DNA of 64,000 bases from JAZKDW01 sp040387375 (GCA_040387375.1 JAZKDW010000056.1:35012-99011), one strand, 5' to 3'. Positions 35,764-45,087 are shown, counted from the stretch's first letter. Notes: generated from the sequence alone by a model not told the origin. A program made the numbers and translations.

Positions 35764-36597
35764 ATGACCATGCCCAGCGCTCACCCTGCGAACGACCCCG
35801 CTTATCTGACGGTCAACAATATCGAAGTCATTTACGACCATGTGATCCTGGTCCTGAAAGGCGTGTCACTGCAGGTCCCGCAAGGGAAAATCGTGGCGCT
35901 GATGGGCGCCAACGGCGCCGGCAAATCGACGACGCTGAAATCCATTTCGACCTTGCTGCGCGGCGAGCGCGGCGACGTCACCAAAGGCAGCGTCGAATTC
36001 AAGGGCGAGCGCATCGATCACCTGACGCCGAATGCGCTGGTCAAGCGCGGCTTGTCGCAAGTGATGGAGGGCCGCCATTGTTTCGGCCATCTGACGATCG
36101 AGGAAAACCTGCTCACCGGCGCCTACACCCGCAAGATTTCGCGCGCGGAACTGCAGGAGTCGCTGGAGATGGTGTACCACTACTTCCCGCGCCTGAAGCA
36201 GCGCCGCACTTCGCAAGCCGGTTACACCTCGGGCGGCGAGCAGCAGATGTGCGCGATCGGACGCTCGCTGATGGCCAAGCCGTCGATGATCCTGCTGGAT
36301 GAACCGTCGATGGGCCTGGCGCCGCAAATCGTCGAGGAAATCTTCGAAATCGTCAGGGACCTGAACACCAAGGAAAACGTGTCCTTCCTGCTGGCCGAGC
36401 AGAACACCACGATTGCGCTGCGCTACTCGGACTTCGGCTACATCCTCGAAAACGGCCGTGTCGTGATGGAAGGCGATGCAAGCGAATTGGCCAGCAACGA
36501 GGACGTGAAGGAATTTTACCTGGGCGTGTCCGGCACCGGACGCAAGAGCTTCCGCGACATGAAATTCTACCGGCGCCGCAAGCGCTGGCTGGCCTGA
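35764..36597 (+). CDS. Branched-chain-type ABC importer, ATP-binding subunit (LivF-like)
   Basis: A 277-residue ATPase with Walker A GANGAGKST, signature TSGGEQQM (instead of LSGGEQQ), Walker B MILLDEPSMGL and the switch-histidine region replaced by FLLAEQNT, as is normal for LivF. A C-terminal basic extension (GRKSFRDMKFYRRRKRWLA) goes beyond E. coli LivF and is typical of importers linked to CoA ligases. It lies 100 bases after the binding-protein gene, with two hairpins between. Confidence 0.93.
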   Translation: MTMPSAHPANDPAYLTVNNIEVIYDHVILVLKGVSLQVPQGKIVALMGANGAGKSTTLKSISTLLRGERGDVTKGSVEFKGERIDHLTPNALVKRGLSQVMEGRHCFGHLTIEENLLTGAYTRKISRAELQESLEMVYHYFPRLKQRRTSQAGYTSGGEQQMCAIGRSLMAKPSMILLDEPSMGLAPQIVEEIFEIVRDLNTKENVSFLLAEQNTTIALRYSDFGYILENGRVVMEGDASELASNEDVKEFYLGVSGTGRKSFRDMKFYRRRKRWLA

Positions 36598-36647
36598 TCG
36601 GCTTTCCGTAGCGCGCTGCCTCCTTCCTGTTCCTGTGAAAGTCCGAT

Positions 36648-37898
36648 ATGTCCGACCACTTTGATTCTCTTGAAGCGCGCGATCCGCTCGTGCGGGAACA
36701 CGATCTGATGGCGCAATTGCCGGCGCTGGTGGCGCGGGCGCAAGCCACCTCGGGCTGGGCGCGGATCCTGCATGGCGTTGATGCCGGGGATGTCAGCTCG
36801 CGCGCAGCGCTGGCGCAATTGCCGGTCACCCGCAAATCGGCGTTGCAGGATCTGCAAAAAAATGCACCGCCGTTCGGCGGCATGACCAGCACGCCGGTGT
36901 CTCAGCTGGGACGCCTGTTCATGTCGCCCGGCCCGATTTTTGATCCTGAGGGGCGCAGCCCGGACTGGTGGCGGTATGCCCGCCCCTTTCACGCGGTCGG
37001 CCTGCGTGCCGGGCACATCATCCAGAATTGTTTTTCCTATCACTTTACGCCGGCCGCGTTCATGGTCGAAGGCGGCGCGATCAGGATGGGCTGCCCGGTG
37101 ATCCCGGCCGGCAGCGGCCAGACCGAGATGCAGGTGCAGGCGATGGCGGCGCTGAAGCCGGATGCCTACGTCGGCACGCCGTCGTTCCTGAAGATCATTA
37201 TTGAAAAGGCGCGCGAGATGGGCGTCGATATCAGCCGCATGCAGCGCGCGGTGGTAGGCGCGGAAGCATTGCCGCCCTCCCTGCGCGCATGGCTGCAGGA
37301 CAACGGCGTGCCGTATGTGGTGCAGACCTACGGCTCCGCTGACATCGGCAACATCGCGTATGAAACCCTGAGCGGCGATACGCTCAATCTGGGCATGGTC
37401 CTGGATGAGGACCTGATTCTTGAAATCGTCCGCCCCGGCACCGGCGATCCGGTATCGGCAGGCGAAGTGGGCGAAGTGCTGGTTACCTCGTTCAACCCGG
37501 ACTACCCGCTGATCCGCTTTGCGACCGGCGACCTGTCCGCAGTGCTGGCAGGCGGCTCGCCTTGCGGCCGCACCAACACACGCATCAAGGGCTGGATGGG
37601 CCGGGCCGACCAGACCACGAAAGTCAGGGCGATGTTCGTGCATCCGTCGCAGGTCGCGGATGTGGTGAGGCGCCATCCGCAGGTTCGCAAGGCGCGCCTG
37701 GTGGTCACCGGCGAGATGGCCAACGATGTGATGACGCTGCATTGCGAAGTGGATGATCCGGCGGATGCCCGGGCCGCCGCGGCGATCGTCGACACGATCC
37801 GCGACGTCACCAAGCTGCGTGGAGAAGTGAAGCTGACCGCATGCGGCAGCCTGCCGAACGATGGCAAGGTAATCGAGGATGCAAGAAGGTACGAATAG
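36648..37898 (+). CDS. PaaK-like AMP-forming CoA ligase
   Basis: A 416-residue adenylate-forming ligase of the phenylacetate-CoA ligase group. It has QTYGSADIGNIAYET (family YG-SAD/E) and GEVGEVLVTSFNPDYPLIRFATGDLS, and the C-terminal GRTNTRIKGWMGRADQTTKVRAMFVHPSQVADV segment typical of PaaK. It lacks a canonical P-loop SGTTG near residue 75, which is instead LGRLFMSPGPIFDPEG, so catalytic capacity is uncertain but this variant occurs in the subgroup. As the last operon gene it gives a second ligase in addition to the one at 29485. Confidence 0.88.
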   Translation: MSDHFDSLEARDPLVREHDLMAQLPALVARAQATSGWARILHGVDAGDVSSRAALAQLPVTRKSALQDLQKNAPPFGGMTSTPVSQLGRLFMSPGPIFDPEGRSPDWWRYARPFHAVGLRAGHIIQNCFSYHFTPAAFMVEGGAIRMGCPVIPAGSGQTEMQVQAMAALKPDAYVGTPSFLKIIIEKAREMGVDISRMQRAVVGAEALPPSLRAWLQDNGVPYVVQTYGSADIGNIAYETLSGDTLNLGMVLDEDLILEIVRPGTGDPVSAGEVGEVLVTSFNPDYPLIRFATGDLSAVLAGGSPCGRTNTRIKGWMGRADQTTKVRAMFVHPSQVADVVRRHPQVRKARLVVTGEMANDVMTLHCEVDDPADARAAAAIVDTIRDVTKLRGEVKLTACGSLPNDGKVIEDARRYE

Positions 37899-37943
37899 CA
37901 CATCCAGTACACTCGCTTGTCATCCGGAAGAACCAGGAACGAA

Positions 37944-37965
37944 GAACTGTTAGAACTGTTAACAG
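37944..37965. repeat. Direct repeat and palindrome in the spacer upstream of pilE
   Basis: GAACTGTTA occurs twice in tandem (37944-37952, 37953-37961), and the second copy runs into the palindrome CTGTTAACAG (37956-37965). This is in the 262-base gene-free stretch between the PaaK-like gene and pilE, which presumably holds the pilus operon promoter. I could not assign -35 or -10 elements. Confidence 0.5.
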
Positions 37966-38160
37966 CTATTTTCCAGTAATATCCGTATTCGGATAATCCG
38001 TTGCAAATCCACCACGCAAAACAGGCAGTCCAACGTAAAGCAACAGCATTTTCGACTTTAATATTTCCCGAGTGCAATTGTTTTGAAATTGTAGTAAAGT
38101 GCCTTACGGCAACTTTTTAGTCCGCAGTACCCAATTTTTTGGTAATCAATACGGCAATTT

Positions 38161-38559
38161 ATGTCAAACCGAGTCAGAAAAGGGCAAGGATTTACCCTAA
38201 TCGAACTCATGATTACTGTCGTAATTATTGCCATTCTTGCAGCAGTTGCCCTCCCCAGTTATCAGCAATACCTCATCCGCGGCAACCGCGCCGCTGCGCA
38301 GTCACAGATGATGGACATTGCCAATCGCCAGCAGCAAACCTTCCTTGCCAACCGCGCCTACGCAACCAAGGCCGAGCTTGAATCGACCGGATTCACCTTG
38401 CCGATTGAAGTCAGTAGCAAGTACACCTACGACATCACGGTAAGCACGGGCACGGTCCCCTTTTTCACGGTCACCTTCACGCCGACAGGGGCTCAGGCAA
38501 GCGACGGCAACCTGTCCCTTACCAGCGAAGGGGCGAAAACCCCGCAAAGCAAATGGTGA
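38161..38559 (+). CDS. pilE: Type IV minor pilin PilE-like
   Basis: A 132-residue prepilin. The leader MSNRVRKGQG is cut before the methylated Phe of FTLIELMITVVIIAILAAVALPSYQQY, which has the conserved Glu5. The body is a small pilin-type globular domain without paired cysteines. It starts the pilE-pilV-pilW-pilX-pilY1-fimT cluster, and its last 7 bases overlap pilV. The family is a minor, pilus-priming component of type IV pili in betaproteobacteria; here it leads the operon, whereas it commonly comes last. Confidence 0.9.
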   Translation: MSNRVRKGQGFTLIELMITVVIIAILAAVALPSYQQYLIRGNRAAAQSQMMDIANRQQQTFLANRAYATKAELESTGFTLPIEVSSKYTYDITVSTGTVPFFTVTFTPTGAQASDGNLSLTSEGAKTPQSKW

Positions 38560-39131
38560 ACACAAACACAGCGCAAAACCTGCACGCCGAGCGCGGCACA
38601 TCGATGATCGAAGTGCTGGTGACGATCGTCATCCTGAGCTTCGGTTTATTGGGCCTGGCAGGCCTGCAGTCACGCGTGCAGGTATCCGAGATCGAGGCTT
38701 ACCAACGTGCACAAGCGCTGCTGCTGCTCGAAGACATGGCCAATCGTGTCGCCAGCAATCGCAACGCCGCCGCTACCTATGTTACCGATCCAGCCGCGCC
38801 TCTCGGTGTCGGCAACAGCTGCAGCGCCAGCTCTACCGCCTCGCGTCAGGTGCAGGACTCCTGTGAATGGAGTAAAGCGTTGCTGGGAGCGGGTGAAGTG
38901 TCGGGCACGAACAATGTCGGCGCCATGACAGGCGGACGCGGCTGTGTCAAAAGCCTGGGCAGCGGCGAATATCTGATTACCGTGGCCTGGCAAGGCATAT
39001 GGCCGATTCCGGCATCGGCATCCCGGACCGACTGCGGACAAGACGCGTATAACGGCACTGGCTCCGCCTGCGTTAACGATCTTTGCCGGCGCACCCTGAG
39101 CACCATCGTCCGCATCGCGACCTTGATATGA
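38553..39131 (+). CDS. pilV: Type IV pilus minor pilin PilV
   Basis: A 192-residue minor pilin. The N-terminal helix is GTSMIEVLVTIVILSFGLLG with Glu5 and the LAGLQ segment typical of PilV, preceded by a short charged leader. Six cysteines in the body suggest disulfides. It overlaps both neighbours (7 bases with pilE; ATGA overlap with pilW), so it is translationally coupled. Confidence 0.9.
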   Translation: MVNTNTAQNLHAERGTSMIEVLVTIVILSFGLLGLAGLQSRVQVSEIEAYQRAQALLLLEDMANRVASNRNAAATYVTDPAAPLGVGNSCSASSTASRQVQDSCEWSKALLGAGEVSGTNNVGAMTGGRGCVKSLGSGEYLITVAWQGIWPIPASASRTDCGQDAYNGTGSACVNDLCRRTLSTIVRIATLI

Positions 39132-40285
39132 ACGCGCCTCCCCGGATCCGGTGCAGCACGTTCGATCCGGCTGGAGCCTGTCGGCAAAAAGGTTTTACCC
39201 TGACCGAGCTGATGGTTGCCATCACGATCAGCTTGCTGGTCATGGTTGCGCTGTCATCGGTTTTCATCAATATTACCCGCAGCAATGGCGAGATGGCCAA
39301 CGCCAGCAGGCAGATAGAAAACGGCCGTCTTGCGATGCAGCTTCTGCAAAACGATATTGCCCACGCCGGCTTCTGGGGCGAGTATGTGCCGCAATTCCAG
39401 GATTTGACGGCAGCGGGAATTCCAGCCGACGTCCCGGACAGCATCCCGAATCCCTGTCTTGCATACACCCCCGCCGACTGGACTGTCGCGCACCAGAAGA
39501 ATCTGATCGGCATAGCGGTCCACGCCAACGATGCGATCTGGTCCGCTTGTGCAAGCCTGCTCACGAACAAACAACCCGATACCGATGTGATTGTGGTGCG
39601 CCATGCGGAGATTTGCGCAGTGGGCGAGGTTCAATGTGAAGCTGACACAAGCGGAAAACTTTATTTCCAATCCTCGCTTTGTGCGAATGAAGCCGGTTCG
39701 CCGTATGAGCTGGGCACCACCGGATTCCTGCTGCACAAGCGGGACTGCACCACATTGGCAAACAAGCGGAAATTCGTTTCCACCATTTATTACATCCGTG
39801 ATCATGCGACGGCTCCTGGCGACGCCATTCCCACCCTGGTTCGCTCGCAGTTCGACCTGGCATCGGGAACGCTGGCACATCAGGCGCCGGTTGCCTTGAT
39901 CGAAGGCATAGAAGGATTCCGGGTTGAATTCGGCATTGACTCGCTCAGTGACACCGGCGCGCCGGTCAATTATGCGCAATCGATTGCCTGGGCCAATTCT
40001 GCAAGCCTGACCTCCCCCACCAATCGCGGCGACGGCATTCCGGATGGCCCTTTCATACGCTGCACCACTGCCGCGCCTTGCACGGCAGCGCAGATGAGCA
40101 ATGCCGTGGCAATGAAAGTGCATCTTGTCGCGCGAGGCGGCGACATGACGCCCGGCTATACCGACACCAAGACTTACACGATGGCCGGCATTAACTGGAC
40201 ACCGGTCAATCTGCGGTATAAGCGGCATCTGTTCTCCAGCACTGTGCGCCTGACCAATATCTCCGGAAGAAGGGAGACGCCATGA
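39128..40285 (+). CDS. pilW: Type IV pilus assembly protein PilW
   Basis: A 385-residue large minor pilin with a long leader ending in KG before FTLTELMVAITISLLVMVALSSVFINI (Glu5 present). The family motif SRQIENGRLAMQLLQNDIAHAGFWG follows. The start at 39128 shares ATGA with the pilV stop; an upstream in-frame codon at 39083 is within pilV and not used. It probably joins PilV, PilX and PilY1 in a pilus tip-initiation complex. Confidence 0.9.
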   Translation: MNAPPRIRCSTFDPAGACRQKGFTLTELMVAITISLLVMVALSSVFINITRSNGEMANASRQIENGRLAMQLLQNDIAHAGFWGEYVPQFQDLTAAGIPADVPDSIPNPCLAYTPADWTVAHQKNLIGIAVHANDAIWSACASLLTNKQPDTDVIVVRHAEICAVGEVQCEADTSGKLYFQSSLCANEAGSPYELGTTGFLLHKRDCTTLANKRKFVSTIYYIRDHATAPGDAIPTLVRSQFDLASGTLAHQAPVALIEGIEGFRVEFGIDSLSDTGAPVNYAQSIAWANSASLTSPTNRGDGIPDGPFIRCTTAAPCTAAQMSNAVAMKVHLVARGGDMTPGYTDTKTYTMAGINWTPVNLRYKRHLFSSTVRLTNISGRRETP

Positions 40286-40773
40286 GTGCGCAAACGGGAT
40301 ATCGGCGCCAGCGCGGCGCCACCCTGGTAGTAGGCCTGATCATGCTCACGCTGCTGACCCTGATGGTCACCTCTGCATTCACGCTGAGTGTGTCGCACCT
40401 CAAATCAGTGGGCAACATGCAGTTCCGCAATGAAGCGGTAGCAGCGGCAAACAAGGCGATCGAACAAGTCGTCAGCTCCGCATTCACCACGTCCCCGGTA
40501 GCCGAATCGATTAATGTGGATCTTAACAATGACGGCACTTCCGATTATGTCGTCGCAATCGCCGTCCCGACCTGCGTGCGCGCAACCGTGGCCAGCACCG
40601 CGACGCTGAGCAGCCTGTCGCTGGGAGCGTCGATGTCGTCCTCCTCTACCTGGAACACCGTATGGGAAATCGATGCCACGGTAACCGACGCCGCCACCGG
40701 CGCCTCGGTCCGTACCCGTTCAGGCATTCGTGTGCTGCGCAGTCAAAGCCAGAAAGACGCAGAGTGCGCCTGA
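40282..40773 (+). CDS. pilX: Type IV pilus assembly protein PilX
   Basis: A 163-residue minor pilin. The processed helix begins after QRG with ATLVVGLIMLTLLTLMVTSAFTL and, as usual for PilX, lacks Glu5 of other pilins. It overlaps the pilW stop by ATGA. The family is needed for the pilus tip complex in pseudomonads and related bacteria. Two cysteines near the middle and at the C-terminus (CVRATV and DAECA) may pair. Confidence 0.88.
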   Translation: MSAQTGYRRQRGATLVVGLIMLTLLTLMVTSAFTLSVSHLKSVGNMQFRNEAVAAANKAIEQVVSSAFTTSPVAESINVDLNNDGTSDYVVAIAVPTCVRATVASTATLSSLSLGASMSSSSTWNTVWEIDATVTDAATGASVRTRSGIRVLRSQSQKDAECA

Positions 40774-40798
40774 CGATCAATCATTGCTGGAGAATTGA

Positions 40799-43700
40799 AT
40801 GAAAAGCCATGTCGTCAAAACCATGCTGGCGCTCACTGCGCTGGTTTTTCATTTGTTCGCCTTCGCTGAAGATACCGACCTCTTTGTCGGCGCGCCGGCC
40901 CAGGCCACGGATTTGCCGAATGTTCTTATTGTCCTGGACAATACCGCGAACTGGAATAACGCGTTTACCAACGAGATCGCCGCGCTTAAATCGGTGTTAA
41001 CCGCCCTGCCCGTCAACGCGGACGGCAGCGCAAAATTCCGCGTCGGCTTCATGCTGTTTACCGAAACAGGCAGCGGAAATTCCGGTAATGACGGCGGCTA
41101 CCTGCGCGCCGCGGTGCGCGACATGACCACAGCCAACAAGGCGAAATATATCGCCTTGTTAGACAGCTTTGATAAAAACAACGACAAGTCAAACGGCGGC
41201 AAGCTCGGCAACACGATGGCGGATGCATTCCGCTATTTCTCGAATGGCGTTCCTTACACTGGCAACAACAAGGTTAAAACAGATTACGCAGGGAACACGT
41301 CCGGCACTGCGGCTTCCAACGCCATCTACGCGCTCGCCGGCAATGCGCTCGCGTCGAAGGCCGGTTCACCATACAACGGGCCGATTCTGCCGGGCAGCTG
41401 CGGGAAAAACTTCATCATTTACATCAGCAATGGCGCAGCTCAGGACAATTCATCGGATACCTCCGCAGCCACGACCGTTCTTACCGCGTCCGGCGGGAAA
41501 TCGACACCAATTCCCTTGTCGCCCAGCGGCTCGCAGGATAATGTCGGCGATGAATGGGCGCGCTTCATGAAAAAATCCAGTCTCGGTGTCGTTACCTATA
41601 CAGTGGATGTTGACAAGGTCACCAACGGACAGGGACCAGGCTGGACAGCGCTCCTCAAAAGCATGGCTGGCGTATCCAGCGGCAAATATTTTGACGTCAG
41701 TTCGGCGGCCGGCGCGGGTGCTGAAATCCTCAGGGCAATGCAATCGATTTTTTCCGAGATTCAATCGGTCAACAGCGTGTTTGCCGCAGTCAGTCTGCCT
41801 GTGAGCGTCAATACGCAGGGCACTTACCGCAACCAGGTTTATATCGGCATGTTCCGCCCCGATGCCAACGCGTTGCCGCGCTGGGCAGGCAACCTGAAAC
41901 AATACAAGCTGGGATATATTGCCGGCGAACTCAAGCTGCAGGATGCGGATGATGGCAGCGCGATCAACAGCAGCACCGGCTTTATTACCGAATGCGCGCG
42001 AAGTTTCTGGACCCCGTCGACAGCGGATACTTATTGGGGCTTCCGGCCGCTGGGCGGATGTCTTGCCATTCCTGATTCAGACGCATCCAACTACCCCGAC
42101 GGCAACATCGTCGATAAAGGCGCGCAGGCCTATCTGCTGCGCAGTACCACCACGCGCACCCTGAAAACCTGTTCCAGCGTTTTTGCATCCTGCACCACGC
42201 TGACCGATTTCAACAGCACCAATGTCACGCAGGCGATGCTGGGCGCAGCATCGACAGCAGAGCGCGATCAGTTGATCGAATGGGCACGCGGCAAGGATGT
42301 GCCCGATGTCTCCGGCCTGGTGGATGGCGACGAGAATGGCAACGGCATTACGCTGACCGAAATGCGCCCTTCCGCGCACGGGGATGTCATGCATTCGCGG
42401 CCGGTTGCCATCAATTTTGGCACCGAAGAAGTGCCCAAGGTAGTGGTGATTTATGGCGGCAATGATGGCGTACTGCGCGCGGTCAATGGCAACCGTAGCG
42501 CCCCGATCGGGTCGGTCGCCGCAGGCAAGGAATTGTGGGCCTTCCTGCCGCCGGAATTTTATTCGGGCATCAAGCGCATTCGTGACAACAATACGCAGAT
42601 CAATTTTCCGGGCAACCCGACAACCTCGCCTGTGCCTGCCCCAAAACCGTATGCAATCGACGGCCCGGTGACGGCCTACAAGGACGATACGCGTGCCTGG
42701 GTATATTCGAGCATGCGGCGCGGCGGACGCGTGTTGTACGCGTTTGACGTCAACATAAGCAACCCCGCCGACATCACCCTGAAGTGGAAGAAAGGCTGCC
42801 CCAGCTTGTCGAACGACACGAATTGCACATCCGGTTTTTCGGGCATGGGCCAAACCTGGTCGTCGCCAAAAACGCTGACTGCCTCCGGATATGGCGCAGG
42901 CGCATCGCCGATACTCATCGTCGGCGGCGGCTACGATGCCTGTGAAGATGCCGATCCAAATACCTGTACGTCAGCGAGCAAGGGCAAGCATGTGTACGTG
43001 CTTGATGCAGACACAGGCGCCTTGCTCAAGACATTGGATACCGATCGCGGCGTAGTGGCGGATTTGTTCATCGTGCCCGACAGTAGCGGCCGCGCCAAGC
43101 ATGCCTATGCGGTGGACCTGGGTGGAAACGTCTATCGTGTCAACATAGGGTCGGCGGCGCCGGCAGACTGGACGATTACCAAAATTGCTTCGTTCGGATG
43201 CAGCACCACGTCAACCTGCACCGCCAACCGGAAATTCATGTTTACGCCGGACGTGATCGAGGAAAACGGCATTTATACGCTGATGGTCGGATCGGGTGAT
43301 CGCGAAAAACCCTTGATGCTGTACACCTCGGCCGCCAGCGTGGCGAATTATTTTTTCACGTTCAAGGATAAACCGCAGGATGCCGCATGGCTGTCGAACG
43401 AGTTGACGAATAATGTATGTGGCGCGGCCGTACTTTGCCTGAACTCGCTGACCCCGATTTCGACTGCCGCAACGCCGTCGGAAACGCTTTTGGCAACTAA
43501 AAAAGGCTGGTATCTGGCCTTGCTTCCCTCCGAACAGGTCGTGACTTCAGCCATCACGATTTTTGATGTGGTTACTTTCAGCACACATCGGCCCGCCGTG
43601 AACGTCCCCGGCGCCTGCACTTCCACGCTCGGCACAGCGAGCGTGTTTAACATCCTGTACAAGAATGCTGCCAGTGCGACTGGCAGCGACAGCCGCTCGG

Positions 43701-43885
43701 CAACAATCTCCGGCGGTGGACTGCCACCCTCACCCACGGCTGGCATGGTGAAGCTCGATAATGGTTCGACTGTCCCATTCTGCATCGGATGCAGTGCGGA
43801 TTCACCGCTTGAAGGCGGCGTGCCACCGTCCCCGCCCACCACCAACCAGCCCAAGGCCAGGGTCTACTGGTACATTCAAAAATGA
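40799..43885 (+). CDS. pilY1: Type IV pilus tip adhesin and biogenesis factor PilY1
   Basis: A 1028-residue exported protein with signal peptide (MKSHVVKTMLALTALVFHLFAFA). An N-terminal von Willebrand A-like domain (about 35-330) starts PNVLIVLDNTANWNNAF, where the metal site is degenerate (DNTAN rather than DxSxS). The C-terminal beta-propeller domain contains GDVMHSRPVAINFG and, just before, an EF-hand-like loop VDGDENGNGITLTE (Asp509, Asp511, Asn513) in the region of the calcium site of PilY1. It lies 25 bases after pilX with GGAG before ATG, and its end overlaps the fimT-like gene by ATGA. In other species it works as adhesin, mechanosensor and pilus-retraction regulator. Confidence 0.92.
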   Translation: MKSHVVKTMLALTALVFHLFAFAEDTDLFVGAPAQATDLPNVLIVLDNTANWNNAFTNEIAALKSVLTALPVNADGSAKFRVGFMLFTETGSGNSGNDGGYLRAAVRDMTTANKAKYIALLDSFDKNNDKSNGGKLGNTMADAFRYFSNGVPYTGNNKVKTDYAGNTSGTAASNAIYALAGNALASKAGSPYNGPILPGSCGKNFIIYISNGAAQDNSSDTSAATTVLTASGGKSTPIPLSPSGSQDNVGDEWARFMKKSSLGVVTYTVDVDKVTNGQGPGWTALLKSMAGVSSGKYFDVSSAAGAGAEILRAMQSIFSEIQSVNSVFAAVSLPVSVNTQGTYRNQVYIGMFRPDANALPRWAGNLKQYKLGYIAGELKLQDADDGSAINSSTGFITECARSFWTPSTADTYWGFRPLGGCLAIPDSDASNYPDGNIVDKGAQAYLLRSTTTRTLKTCSSVFASCTTLTDFNSTNVTQAMLGAASTAERDQLIEWARGKDVPDVSGLVDGDENGNGITLTEMRPSAHGDVMHSRPVAINFGTEEVPKVVVIYGGNDGVLRAVNGNRSAPIGSVAAGKELWAFLPPEFYSGIKRIRDNNTQINFPGNPTTSPVPAPKPYAIDGPVTAYKDDTRAWVYSSMRRGGRVLYAFDVNISNPADITLKWKKGCPSLSNDTNCTSGFSGMGQTWSSPKTLTASGYGAGASPILIVGGGYDACEDADPNTCTSASKGKHVYVLDADTGALLKTLDTDRGVVADLFIVPDSSGRAKHAYAVDLGGNVYRVNIGSAAPADWTITKIASFGCSTTSTCTANRKFMFTPDVIEENGIYTLMVGSGDREKPLMLYTSAASVANYFFTFKDKPQDAAWLSNELTNNVCGAAVLCLNSLTPISTAATPSETLLATKKGWYLALLPSEQVVTSAITIFDVVTFSTHRPAVNVPGACTSTLGTASVFNILYKNAASATGSDSRSATISGGGLPPSPTAGMVKLDNGSTVPFCIGCSADSPLEGGVPPSPPTTNQPKARVYWYIQK

Positions 43886-44439
43886 GCAAAGCCGCCGTTA
43901 CGCGATCCCTGGCGGCAGGTTTTACGCTGATCGAGTTGATGGTGACGATCGTGATCCTGGCGATCCTGCTAGCCATTGTGATGCCATCGTTTAACAATGC
44001 GCTGCTCGGCGGGAAATTGAATGCCCTTGCGAATAATTTCATTGCCAGCACCAATCTGGCGCGCAGCGAAGCCATCAAGCGGAATAGTGAAATCACCTTG
44101 TGCATGTCTGCCAATGGGACAAGCTGCGCGAGCACAGGCAGCTGGGAACAAGGCTGGATCGTCGCCTGCAAGACTACGAACAATACCTTGTGCGATACGA
44201 GCGGCAGCAGCTGGATCGTATTCCAGCACCAGCAGGCCAATACCTCAGGATTAAAAATAGTCGAAACAACGAGTGGATCAGGCAGTTTTATTTTTCAGTC
44301 CACCGGTGTGGGGGCGATTCCCGGGCGCTTGAAAATTTGCCGCGCGACGCCAACGACAGGCCTTCAGGAACGTGTTGTCAGCGTCAGTGCAAGCGGTCGT
44401 GTTTCAGTTGAAAAAACCGCGCTGAATGCCTGCCCTTGA
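43882..44439 (+). CDS. fimT: Minor pilin/pseudopilin, FimT/GspH-like
   Basis: A 185-residue prepilin with leader MSKAAVTRSLAAG cut before FTLIELMVTIVILAILLAIVMPSF. The globular part fits the GspH/FimT family: LARSEAIKRNSEITLCMSANG, the adjacent CASTGSWEQGWIVAC, and a C-terminal half with paired cysteines. FimT relatives take part in pilus assembly and, in some species, DNA binding for natural transformation. It overlaps the pilY1 stop. Confidence 0.86.
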   Translation: MSKAAVTRSLAAGFTLIELMVTIVILAILLAIVMPSFNNALLGGKLNALANNFIASTNLARSEAIKRNSEITLCMSANGTSCASTGSWEQGWIVACKTTNNTLCDTSGSSWIVFQHQQANTSGLKIVETTSGSGSFIFQSTGVGAIPGRLKICRATPTTGLQERVVSVSASGRVSVEKTALNACP

Positions 44440-44457
44440 TTATATTGCCGCCATCCG

Positions 44458-45087
44458 ATGAATATTCTTCCCCATAACAGTGAAGCAGCCCGACCGGTCA
44501 GGCGGCGCGCCAATTTGTTTTTGCTCGGTTCGCTGCTTGTGCACGCGATCGCCGTTTACGCGCTCTCGCAAGAGGCCTTTGAATCCGGACTTGCGCGCAA
44601 ACCGGGAACAGCGGAGGTCTCGCGGTTACTGGAAGCAAGGATAATTTTCAGTGAGGAAGGGCAGCCGGCGGTTGTCCAGCAGGCCCGGATTGATCTCGCG
44701 TCATCGGCACGAGCGGATCAGAAATCTTCGCAGGATTCCAGCATGGCGCCAATCGGCGTTGCACAATCTGTGCATGTGACAGCAACTGAAGAATATGTAC
44801 CAAGCGGCCGCCTTACCTCCCTGCCGACGCCACTGACCGAGATTGACCTGAACATCTCAACCATAAACAGTCTCGATTTTGTGGGGAAGATGGAACTCAC
44901 GTTACTGATCGGCGCCGATGGTGCGGTGGACGAAGTAATTACCGTTGGCGCAGCAGAGGAAATGGGATCATTTCCGGACCAGGTAGCCGCGCGATTTAAA
45001 AATGCCCTGTTCAAGGCGGGAGAAATCGATGGCAGATCCGTCAGATCCCGGTTGCAAGTGACGATAATCAGCGAGCTTGCGCGCTGA
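44458..45087 (+). CDS. Small TonB-like C-terminal-domain membrane protein
   Basis: A 209-residue protein with one N-terminal membrane helix after a basic start (RRRANLFLLGSLLVHAIAVYALSQ), then a periplasmic linker and a C-terminal domain (about 140-205) that fits the TonB C-terminal fold: DFVGKMELTLLIGADGAVDEVITVGAAEE and SRLQVTI. It lacks the long proline-rich stretch and the TonB membrane motif for ExbB contact, so classical energy transduction is doubtful. It lies 18 bases after the fimT-like gene, so it is probably co-transcribed with the pilus operon; whether it takes part in pilus biogenesis is unknown. Confidence 0.65.
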   Translation: MNILPHNSEAARPVRRRANLFLLGSLLVHAIAVYALSQEAFESGLARKPGTAEVSRLLEARIIFSEEGQPAVVQQARIDLASSARADQKSSQDSSMAPIGVAQSVHVTATEEYVPSGRLTSLPTPLTEIDLNISTINSLDFVGKMELTLLIGADGAVDEVITVGAAEEMGSFPDQVAARFKNALFKAGEIDGRSVRSRLQVTIISELAR

